From the NCBI GenBank assembly GCA_008638375.1, contig CM018037.1:36227576-36291575 (forward strand): a stretch of DNA of 64,000 nucleotides. Direction: 5' to 3'. Positions 36,773-46,097 of this stretch are shown one piece after another. This stretch comes from Nyssa sinensis (taxonomy: Eukaryota; Streptophyta; Magnoliopsida; Cornales; Nyssaceae). Under the pieces are notes generated by a model. That model did no database searches. It was given only the letters and a program-made list of their open reading frames with translations, and was not told the DNA's origin. Both the position numbers and the translations under genes were made by a program. Within the stretch, counting starts at the first letter, position 1. Each line of letters begins with the position of its first letter.

Positions 36773-38135
36773 ATACCCTTTAATCTAATTGCTCGTAGAG
36801 TCCCTATTCAGTCTGTCAAAACCTACTCTCTAATGTGCTTTTTAATCTAATTGTGTTTTACTATTTTTATGGCATGATTTTCAAAATATAGTTAATTATT
36901 AAAAAGTCTTTAAAAATAAGTGGGTACATGAGAATGTAAAATATTATAACTTGAAAAATCTTTTATGTTCTAAATTGTCAAAAGTTTAGGTCCAATATTA
37001 AGTACAAATTTGCTCCCCATTTCTCCTTTTATTATTATTGTTTTTTCTAGTGAGCAACTTGAACCTTGGGTAGTCCGATTACTTGCAACTCAGTTGCACG
37101 CATTTGACTATCGAAGCCTTTAAGTGTCTGATTACTTGTAATCCATAAGTGTCGAAATGGTAATCCAAATTTAAAATTCTCCACTCTGACTGGGAGTGGC
37201 ACTTACGGTTGCAAAATAGCACCTAACGGTTTGAAGTACTATTTTACAAATTTTGAGAAAAGAAAAAGAGAGAAGTACCATTTGACGGTTGGAGTCATTT
37301 CTATTTTTATTGTTACAACGACTACCTATTTCAACAGTTCTATTTCAATGAAAAATTCTATAAATATAGGAAAAAAAACTTACTAAAGCCCAACAAATAC
37401 AAAGAGTTTGTTATTTTTTAAATTAATTTTTATAATTTAAATTGCTTTTTTTATTTTTAATTTATTTTGTAAGTTATGATTTTTTTGTTAATTTAAAGTG
37501 ATTTTATTTATTTAACTAATTTTTATAATTTAGTTAATTGTTAGAATTTAAATTAATTTTTGTAACTTAATTTAAAAAATTAATTTAAATCAAATCATTA
37601 TGAAAACTATACTCGTTAAAATATAATTGTTAAATTTAATTACATTTTTCAATAAAAAATTATTAAAATATTAAAATGGTATCTCATTTTGGCACCTTTC
37701 ATTAGAACAGATTTATAATTTTGAGGTGTCATAACATTATTCAAGATTACAAATAAATTTTTTAGTACCTCAAAATGACAACTCTCTTTAAAATTGCTCT
37801 AACTCATTTGCACTCATGTGGCTATCGAAGCCCCCACTTAAGGAGCTTTATATTCTAACGATAGGGTGCTTAATAAAGAAGAAATGCAACCAATAATAAC
37901 TTTTTAGTGACCCGTGACACTCGGAAATTTAAGCACCCGACAATAGTGTGACACTATTAAATGCGTGAATTTTCAAACACGGCTGAGTGACTCACGCTAA
38001 CAAAGAAGCAGTAAGAACAATTTTTCAGAAATATCTGACGTCACCATGAGAAAACTCACACTTTTCAAGACAATTTCTCCACCAAAGCACAGTCATCCGC
38101 AGTCAACCCAATGATCAGTGTAATGAATTTCACCA
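36773..38135. other. AT-rich intergenic spacer
   Basis: No gene is supported. Weak repeated words such as TCATTTGACTATCGAAGCC at about 37100 and 37830 suggest decayed repeats. No ORF of note. Confidence 0.5.
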
Positions 38136-38557
38136 TTAACGTAAAACACTTTGCCCAAACTTTCTATCAAAAATGTTACCTGTCATTGATCCCGGAGAAA
38201 TGCTGGCCCGGGAAGTAAATGTCCGAGACATGGGAAGGCCCTGAAGAGGGAAATAAAAGCACAATGATCTGAAATGGCAAGTGTTATGAGCTCAAATGTG
38301 AAACAATTCTTAGCAAAAAATTCTACAGAGAATTCAAGTTCCCTGATATCTATATATATATATTTCCAAACACGGATGCAGGACGAGTGAAAAATGAAGC
38401 CATCTGCACCAACAATGTTGACCCAAAAATAAAAAATTATAAGGATTAGTTTTTGCAGTTGCTCTAGTTAGTAGCAAAGCATTACCTCAATCAGTGTTTT
38501 ATGAGTATAGACATCTCCTGCATTCTTCAACCAGTCCACAAATGGTGGTAACGTGAC
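38136..38557 (-). CDS. Two candidate terminal exons of an unrecognised minus-strand gene (partial)
   Basis: A 72-bp segment 38557-38486 is bounded by a TTACTAG acceptor and a GTAATG donor and reads 24 codons including LPPFVDWLKNAGDVY. A second segment 38240-38136 has a CTCTTCAG acceptor and reads 35 codons ending in TAA, including LPMSRTFTSRASISPGSM. Both are phase 0, so they join cleanly into a 59-codon stretch with protein-like composition. I do not recognise the family. Upstream exons were not found. A stretch around 38811-38890 has a further open frame (PLAPEHAIASDHLHVASELM) but no compatible splice phase. It may be the end of a real gene, an exon relic, or chance. Confidence 0.35.
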
Positions 38558-39413
38558 CTAGTAAGCTCAAAGATTTTGAACCAAATAACAAAAACAATTT
38601 CCAAGTTCTAACATACAGAGAACCAAAACTGAAACTATCTAAAGCAAGATAACACTTCTCTTTTTTTTTTTTGCTTCTTTCACCTACAACAATTCTAATG
38701 AACATTTCTAGTAGAAGTACAGTTCTCCGCGTGTTAAAGTTTCCAACATAGTTATACATTGTACGCGTATGAAGTCAATAAATGAAGAGAAAAATAGAAT
38801 ACTGTCACATTAATTCAGATGCAACATGCAGGTGGTCTGATGCAATTGCATGCTCTGGTGCCAGTGGAATAAATAGGTAGGATAATTCCTAAAATTTGAA
38901 TTGTTTTCTAATCCACAATAGATCCAAATTCCAACTTGAAATAGCAGTTATACTTGCCAAAAAGAATTAATTGCAGTTGGCTTACATGTGTACATGTAAC
39001 AGCGAAGGATTACATCTGTACATGTAACAGCGAAGGAAGTTCTCCCCTTCCTAGGCTCAGTGCTGAAGGTCAGTTCAGCCTCATCCAACTATTGAGACAG
39101 ATCTTGAAGGGTATATTGGGAGGTAATTAGAATTCTACACCCAAGTTGTCTAGAAGAGTAGTTAAATGACCCTTCTAAAGCTTACAACTTCTATGCCAGT
39201 AGAATCCATCATATTAATCTGGCCTCCCTTACTAACCTCTTCCAATTCCTAAAGAACCTCTTAACCACTGCACACATCGGCTGATGAGATAAAACAGAGG
39301 ATAGGCAATGGACAGTGAATGCCGGTTCCCCTAAATAGCTTTCTCAAGTGCACATATAACTCTTATCCCACTAACCATCGCTTCTATTAATTTTAAATAA
39401 AACAATAATATTA
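38558..39413. other. Region downstream of EMB2261-like, including its 3' UTR
   Basis: The right part (about 39000-39413) should be the 3' UTR of the minus-strand PPR gene. A 26-bp tandem duplication (TACATGTAACAGCGAAGGA) lies at about 38984-39037. No gene is supported beyond the weak open frame noted near 38811-38890. Confidence 0.4.
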
Positions 39414-41995
39414 TCACCAGTAATCGTTGCAAGAGCATGCCCCATCCTTCATATGATGAAATCGGTTTGAATCCCTTACTATGATTTCTCTCCCTGTTGC
39501 CATTGATATGTATTTTATGGCAGTATGGCAATCTCTGCAGACACGAAGATTCTTAAAAACCCTGATAGGTTTTGGCTTGGATGTGTTTATAATACCAAAT
39601 CCCACAGCTATTTTCTCACTGTGTTGGAACAAATATTTTTCTTTCTGTTCCTTCTCCACATCATGAAGAACAAAATCTGTGTCAGGGACATATCCCATCT
39701 CCTTTATTTTGAGAGCCAATTTATCCAGTTCTTCATATATTTCTTGTGCTTGGGGATGAGAAGTATCCCCTACGTGAAATTTGTGTACTCTATTTTCTGT
39801 CTCTATCCAGCTACAGCCTGCTTCCTTAACCAAATTTCTCTCTTTCATGATTTTTCTGATTGTCATTACATCTTCCCACATACCCATTGAAGCATTACAA
39901 GTTTGATAGTAAGATGTATGATGCCGGATCATTTGGGTCCTGCTCAAGAATCATTTTTGCAGCATGTTTCCCAAGCTCTAAATTTCCATGAACTTGACAA
40001 GCTCCAAGCAATGTGCGCCAGACCAGAGGATCAGGTTTGAAAGGCATTGAATTAATGAAATGAATGGCCTTTTCAAGAAAGCCCGACCGTCCTAATAAAT
40101 CAACCATACATGCATAATGTTCCATCCTAGGGTTTATCCCGTGTTCTTTGTACATCGAGTTGAAGTGTTTCCATCCCTCATTAATCATTCCCGCATGGCT
40201 ACAAGCAGATAAAACAGCAACATATGTGATCTCATTCGGCTTCATACCCACCTCAAGCATTTGGTGGAATATTTCCAAAGCTCTCCTTGCAAATCCATGT
40301 TTTGCAAAACCTGTGATCATTGAAGTCCATGATATGACATTCCGATCTTCCATTTCATTAAAAACTTGAAAAGCAGCCTCTATGTTGCCCACACCTAGAA
40401 TACATAGAGATCAAAGCATTACAAATGCATTGGTTTGACCCCAGTCCTGCTTTTAGTAACTGAGCATGGATTTGCTCGCCCTTACCCACTGCACCTATAC
40501 TTGCAGCTCCACTCAAGAGACTGGTGAATGTGAAAGCATCGATCCCAATAGTGGCATCGTCAATTTGATGGAGTAGTTTAAATGCTTCATAAGAATTCAA
40601 ATTCTTGGCATATGCATAAAAAATTGTGTTGTAAGTAACCAAATTTTTCTCAAATAAAATGTCAAAAGCTTTCCGGGCATCTTCCATTCTACCAGACCGA
40701 GCATACATACTAATAAGAGAATTTCCCACACAATTAACTGAAGCAAAACCCAGTTTTATAGCTTGAGAGTAAACTTGTTCACCCATATCAGAATCGGAAA
40801 GATTTCCGCAGGCCTTGAGAAGGCTGGAAAACGTGAAATGATTGGGTGAAACTTGACCCTGAATCATCTTGCGGTAGAGTTCTATGGCTTCCTTATCACG
40901 CCCTCCGCTTTGTACATACCCTGTGATAATTGCAGTCCAGGACATAAGATTATGATCAGGCATCCGATCAAATATCTTCCTTGAATTATCTACAGATCCA
41001 TCCACCGCACACTTTGCGTACATGTCCACCAAACTACACCCAACACAAACATCCAGAGCTAATCCAGTCTTGACCACCTGCGAATGTAACTGCTGCCCTA
41101 GTGATAGCGATTCCAATTCTGCACAAGCAGAAATAACATTGCTAAAAGTAAACTGATCGGGTATGAACCCACTTAATACCATTTCCCAAAACAAGTCAAT
41201 GGCGTACTTCGGGTGACCCAGTTGAGTATATCTAGTTATCATCAAAGTCCAAACAACCGCATTCTTCTCAGGCATTTTGGCAAACACTTTCTTTGCTGAA
41301 TCCAAGTTACAACTACCCTTTGCAAACATATCAATCAATGCACACCCAACACACACATCAGACTCAAAATACCCAGTCTTTATCACAAACCCAAAAATTA
41401 ATTCTCCAATCCAAGCATTATCAGCATTTGAACAAGCTTGAATCACGGCCGCAAAACAAAACTGATTTGGGTACTCTCCAAATTCAAGCATTTTAAAGAA
41501 TGTAGATATAGCTTGTGATTCCATACCATTATGTGCAAAGCATGAAATCATAGAGCTCCATGAAACCAAGTCTCTACTCTCACCCATGGTGTCAAAGATA
41601 GAGTTAGCTGTTACCCAATCACCACATTTTGAATACAAGCTGATCAGTGAGTTCAGCACAATCGAGTCAAGTTGGAGTCCCGACTCTCTCAATTTGCCGT
41701 GAATTAGCTTTCCAATATCAAATCGGCGTGATCTGATGCAAGATTTGAGAAGGACCGAGTAGGTGACGAGGTCTGGGGTGAGTCCACTTTGGGTCATGAG
41801 TTCAAGGGTGGAGATTGCTTGGTGGAAGTGGCCCACATTGGCTAGACGGATCAGACGGTTCTTGAGGGGTTCGAAGTTGGGGTTCTTCAATGATTGGGAC
41901 GATGAGAATTGTTGGCGGGAAGGGTTTAAGGGTTTGAGCGGAGGAATGACTAATTTGGCGGGAGAGGGAAGAGAGAGGCCTATCATGCTCTCCAT
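39414..41995 (-). CDS. EMB2261: EMB2261-like PLS-class PPR protein with DYW domain; two single-base frame breaks
   Basis: This is an intronless-looking gene of the chloroplast-targeted, embryo-essential EMB2261 (At3g49170) type. PLS-DYW proteins usually bind specific organelle RNAs and edit C to U. The ATG at 41995 gives MESMIGLSLPSPAK, a Ser/Pro-rich, transit-peptide-like N terminus. Then follow PPR repeats (for example LVSWSSMISCFAHNG, NAVVWTLMITRYTQLG, NVISWTSMITGFAKHG), an E/E+ region (KEAGCSWIETENRVHKF) and a DYW domain with HSEK, CRDCH and the final CSCNDYW. The frame is broken twice: one extra base at 40387-40390 (within GGGC after SRC) and one extra A at 39895-39896, which creates a premature TAA. 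Without those two bases the ORF would be 859 residues, close to the Arabidopsis protein. It is either a sequencing artefact or a new pseudogene. Confidence 0.9.
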
Positions 41996-42974
41996 CGGCT
42001 ATTTTCTTTCGATTTGAAGTAAAAAATGTTTCCGTTGAAAGCGTAGAGTAGGGTGGTTATGTATGAGTTGCAATTTTTTATTTTTATATTTTTGCCAAAG
42101 TAAATATGTATTCAAGTTGTTAGAATATGTTGAATCAAGCCAAATAATAGCTTTTAATTTCATTTCACATTAATTTTTATATTATTTATTTTCTATGTTT
42201 ACATATGAGAAGTTATTCTTTATATTAAATTAGATTTTATAAGTTTCTTGTTGACCCATGAGTTGAATCAAATTCAAATGAACTCTAACTTATAGAAACG
42301 TAATGCGCACCACGGGTAATAATTCGCTCACTCTTTTGCACACCTTCGCACCAAATTCATCAAAGACAAATCAATTTTTTATTAATTTATTTTTGGATTG
42401 CCTGATTAACAATCCATATTAAAAGATGATCGGATAAGTACATTAAATAAGTATTTCATGAATAGGTGTCTCCAATAGGTATTTCAGAAAGGTTGTGTCT
42501 TTTTTAAAAGACACATTAAATGGAATGATTGTGACCTTTTCTTTTAAAAATATGTCTTTTGAAAATGTTATGTCTTTTCATAAATAGGTTGTATCTTTTC
42601 ATGAAAAGATACTTATGTATTTATAAATACAACAATATAAATTGAAAAAAAATATATAATCAAACTTTTTCTCAAAATAAAAATTATAATTAAAAGATTT
42701 CACAGGAAGTCATTCAACTTTGTTAGTTGTAATTCTTCAAACCAAATACTTTATTATATTCTGAGAACGACTTTATCAGTAATCTATCAGTAGACTCTAT
42801 CGAGTGGGACAGATTATATTTTAGAAAAGATATCTTTAGATAGGCCTCAAAGTCTATAAATTTATTTATATTGACCTAATAGAATTGGATTAATCTTTTT
42901 ATTTTTTATATAAAATTGTATAATGTTCGAATTATTAATCATGGCCGATAAGTAACCTACGAACTCGGTAAATC
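41996..42974. other. Upstream region of the PPR gene up to the retrotransposon
   Basis: No gene is supported. Short repeated words (TATGTCTTTT/TTGTGTCTTTT/TTGTATCTTTT at 42490-42605) form a weak degenerate array. The stretch should contain the PPR promoter on the minus strand. Confidence 0.5.
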
Positions 42975-42979
42975 CTTCC

Positions 42980-43729
42980 TGATATACCACTATGTGACAC
43001 ACCAACCACTGCATGACACGTGCAACCGCAAGATCGGTTCACGACTCATAATAGAGCTCAGGCTCGGCCATATAACTTGTGCACGGTCGCCCAGCTCGGG
43101 CTCGGCCACATAACTTGTGCTCGGTCGCTTAGTCAAGTTCGGCCTTATAATCTGTGTTCGGCCATTCAGCTCATGCTCGGCCTTTCAGCTAGTGCTCGGC
43201 CATTCAGCTCGTGCTCAGCCTTTCAGCTTGTGCTCGGCCTTTCAGAGCAGACCTACAGAGGCCGAGCACGTATCTCTAGAGAAGATCTACTTATCTGCAA
43301 AGCTTACAGGTCCGAACACAGACCTTCGGAGTAACACACTGCTATTCAAAGCTCATCACCGCCTTAATATATGCCGAGCAGAGAATAAGGAAACAGTCTT
43401 TTACAAGGAAACCACCACTCATGGTTATCTCTATTTGATGCAATACTCTACAAGGTAACTACTATCTCCGATGCTCAAATCCCTACTTTCATGGCTCCAA
43501 ATCCTAATCAACTTAGGAGAGCCATTGCCTATAAATTCAGCCCTAAAGGTACGCTTTATTTTCATGCTCATTATTTGGCTTTGATTACAAGTCTTTCAAT
43601 TCAATTTATTGACTTAAGCATCGGAGCGGCTACCGCCGGAGCCAACCCGGTGGTCCTCTGATCTTCTGTTTCGAGTGTTTCGCAGGGAGCCGAGCTTGGA
43701 TCTCACGTGGGCCAAAAAGTGCAGCATCA
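42980..43729 (+). repeat. 5' LTR
   Basis: 750 bp, starting TGATATACC and ending GCATCA. A TATA-like TATAAAT at 43530-43536 is the probable promoter. U3 contains an imperfect array of about 21-bp units (GTGCTCGGCC[A/T]TTCAGCT) at about 43140-43245. Short ORFs inside it are not genes. Confidence 0.95.
43140..43245. repeat. Short tandem repeats in U3 of the LTR
   Basis: About five imperfect copies of a unit of roughly 21 bp built on GCTCGGCC(A/T)TTCAGCT(C/T)GT. The same array is present in the 3' LTR at 53303-53408. Repeats of this kind in U3 often act as enhancers; that role is inferred. Confidence 0.7.
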
Positions 43730-43732
43730 GTT

Positions 43733-43750
43733 TGGCGCCGTCTGTGGGAA
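43733..43750 (+). other. Primer binding site
   Basis: TGGCGCCGTCTGTGGGAA begins 3 nt after the LTR end. The first nine bases (TGGCGCCGT) match the complement of a tRNA ending ACGGCGCCA, as in plant tRNA-Asp. Complementarity beyond that is poor from memory, so the exact tRNA is uncertain. Confidence 0.6.
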
Positions 43751-43811
43751 CTTCGACAATCACCAAGTGCTCTACTCAATCTAAGCTCATCTTTCGTCTA
43801 TCAGAGGGATT

Positions 43812-46091
43812 ATGGCTCCCAACTTGCGACCCAGGAATAACACTCAAAACCCTCATCCTCAACCAACTGCTGGACGAGGAAGAGGGCGAGTGAATAACCC
43901 TGCACAGGAAGAACTAATCGAAACTAGGCGGCAGAACCAGTTGCTACGGGAACAGCTTTTGACCATGACCAGGACCCTGGCAATGTTCACCCAGAATCAT
44001 GAAACCAATCCTCAAAATCCACCCGTTGTCACTCAACAGCAGCAGCCTCCTGCGGCCGCCGGTGTTCATATAGACCCCCAGCCGTCGTCGGCAGCCGGTC
44101 GAGGGATTCCCGCCTTTGTCCCAGAGGTCCATTATCGAAGTACTACCCGACCCCCCGTCCCGGGGGCCCCGGGAGTAAACTACGTTCCACAAGGATCACC
44201 TCCTCGAGTAGTTCCTGTACCACCAGTACCAGAGAATCAGAATAACCCCCCGGTAGCGGGCCAAGATCAGCCTACCCATATAGGCCCTGAGGCCGTGAGA
44301 CCTGCCTCGCAGCAACCCGTTTTACCAAGAGGGTCAGTAAGAGCCGAGGAAGTTGCTGAATCAATAGACCGTACTGCTATCATAAGGGGTGCCCAGTATC
44401 CAGAACAGGACGAGCTGGCCAAATTGCTCGGGAGGTCGGCCACCCCGTTCACCAATGCTGTCATGGCCGAGGAAAGACCCAAGAAATTTATCGTCCCCAA
44501 ATTCACCCCTTATGATGGGACCGGGGACCCGGGGGACCACCTCTCCCACTACCAGCACACCATGGCTCTGCACGGCGCTTCTGATGCCTTCTTATGCAGA
44601 ACGTTCGTAACCAGCCTCAATGGTACCGCCCTAAAGTGGTTCCACCACCTCCCGCCGAACTCAGTATCTGGCTTTTATGAGCTCGGCAGAAGGTTCTTGG
44701 ACAGATTCATGACTAGCAGGAGGCTAAGAAAGGGTCCGGAATTCCTTCTGAACATAAAGCAAACGAGGGAAGAATCGCTGAGGGGGTATATAGCACGTTT
44801 TAACGCCGAGCTCACTGAGGTAACAGATTGCAGCCCCAGTTTCCTAGTGGCTGCTCTAGCCGCTGGACTTGCTCAAGGAGGGTTTAGAGACTCCCTGACC
44901 AAAAGTCCCCCAGCGGACATGGCAGCACTCATGGACCGTGCAAGGAAGTACATCAACCTGGAGGAGGCCAGGGACACCTCTAGAAAGGTCAAAGAACAAG
45001 CTCAGAAAGACGATCACAAGAAAGATAGTCAAAAGAAGGACACCAGCTCGGCCAGGAAGAGAGTCAGGAGCCCAGAAAAAAGGGGGGCCCCCAGAACCTC
45101 CTTCAATTCTGGACTAAGGGAATTCAACCACTTCACTCCTCTAAACGCCTCTCCGTACAACATATTGAAGCAAGTAAGATCTCGAGAAAATATGAGATGG
45201 CCGGAGCCTTTGAAAGGAGACCCCAGCTATCGAGATCAGACCAAATATTGTGACTTTCACAAAGACCGAGGGCACACAACCAATACCTGCAAAGCTCTCA
45301 AGCATGAGATTGAGCAGCTAATAAGGAGAGGAAGGCTGCAGGAGTTCGTCAAGCAGGACGGAGGACAGAACCCCCGTGACGAACGACCCCAGCAGAGAAA
45401 AACCGACCAGAGGCAGGAGCAGAAAGGAGGCAGGAACGAACCCCCACAGAACAATCAGGTGATCTATGTCTTACACGCAGATTCCCCTGCAACAGGCACC
45501 TCTAACAGGTCAAGAAAACGATATGCTCGGGAGGCCAGGTCTGCTCCCAACATCATGCAGGTCGCTAACTTGGAGAAAAGGTTAAAGCCCTTGCCGGAAA
45601 TCCAATTTACGGATCACGACCTTAGGGGAGTTCATTGTCCTCACAGCGACGCCCTGGTTATCTCCCTTAAGGTCGCCAACTTCGATATCCGGAGAGTTCT
45701 CGTCGACACTGGCTGTTCGACCAATGTACTGTTCTACGACCCTTTCAAGCATATGAAGCTCGATCCCAATACCATTAAGCCCACGAGCATAATCATGACA
45801 GGCTTTGATGGAAACACTAACACTCCACTAGGAAGGGTCGATCTGGCCACCACTGCGGGTGAAGGGGACGGACAGAAGACCACGATAGCCGAGTACATGG
45901 TCATAAAAGCCAAATCTCCCTACAACGTCATAGTTGGAAGGCCCTGGCTACATGAGATGGGAGCGGTCACCTCAACCCTCCACCAATGCTTAAAATACAT
46001 TCACAATCAGACAGTCTACTCCATCAGAGGATGCCAACCGACCTCCCGAGAGTGCCACGCCCTCGCACTCAAAGCTAAGGCCCCCAAATAG
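43812..46091 (+). CDS. Gag-protease polyprotein ORF of the Tat element
   Basis: 759 residues starting 82 nt after the 5' LTR. A Pro/Gln-rich N-terminal third is followed by a retrotransposon Gag domain (about residues 225-360, including TPYDGTGDPGDHLSHY and LKWFHHLPP), a basic Lys-rich linker, a zinc-knuckle variant CDFHKDRGHTTNTC near residue 480 (C-x2-H-x4-H-x4-C) and an aspartic protease with VDTGCSTNVLFY near residue 630. The ORF ends in TAG followed directly by CAATTA, and the next pol segment is in the same frame, suggesting stop-codon readthrough. The ORF itself is intact. Confidence 0.92.
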   Translation: MAPNLRPRNNTQNPHPQPTAGRGRGRVNNPAQEELIETRRQNQLLREQLLTMTRTLAMFTQNHETNPQNPPVVTQQQQPPAAAGVHIDPQPSSAAGRGIPAFVPEVHYRSTTRPPVPGAPGVNYVPQGSPPRVVPVPPVPENQNNPPVAGQDQPTHIGPEAVRPASQQPVLPRGSVRAEEVAESIDRTAIIRGAQYPEQDELAKLLGRSATPFTNAVMAEERPKKFIVPKFTPYDGTGDPGDHLSHYQHTMALHGASDAFLCRTFVTSLNGTALKWFHHLPPNSVSGFYELGRRFLDRFMTSRRLRKGPEFLLNIKQTREESLRGYIARFNAELTEVTDCSPSFLVAALAAGLAQGGFRDSLTKSPPADMAALMDRARKYINLEEARDTSRKVKEQAQKDDHKKDSQKKDTSSARKRVRSPEKRGAPRTSFNSGLREFNHFTPLNASPYNILKQVRSRENMRWPEPLKGDPSYRDQTKYCDFHKDRGHTTNTCKALKHEIEQLIRRGRLQEFVKQDGGQNPRDERPQQRKTDQRQEQKGGRNEPPQNNQVIYVLHADSPATGTSNRSRKRYAREARSAPNIMQVANLEKRLKPLPEIQFTDHDLRGVHCPHSDALVISLKVANFDIRRVLVDTGCSTNVLFYDPFKHMKLDPNTIKPTSIIMTGFDGNTNTPLGRVDLATTAGEGDGQKTTIAEYMVIKAKSPYNVIVGRPWLHEMGAVTSTLHQCLKYIHNQTVYSIRGCQPTSRECHALALKAKAPK

Positions 46092-46097
46092 CAATTA
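46086..46097 (+). promoter_or_regulatory. Candidate translational readthrough signal UAG-CAA-UUA
   Basis: The gag-protease stop TAG (46089-46091) is followed by CAATTA, the exact hexamer downstream of the leaky stop of tobacco mosaic virus and an instance of the CARYYA readthrough motif. The frame after the stop stays open for 115 codons, to the break near 46432. Function is inferred from context and placement between protease and reverse transcriptase. Confidence 0.6.

Noticed and set aside
39414..41995. Calling the PPR gene three separate genes or a firm pseudogene
   Set aside because: Domain order and similarity run straight through both breaks, and single-base insertions recur elsewhere in the window, so one gene with probable sequence errors is the better reading.
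43020..43458. ORFs of 104 and 113 residues in the 5' LTR, repeated at 53183-53621 in the 3' LTR
   Set aside because: They are repetitive in composition (U3 repeats), duplicated with the LTR, and resemble no protein.
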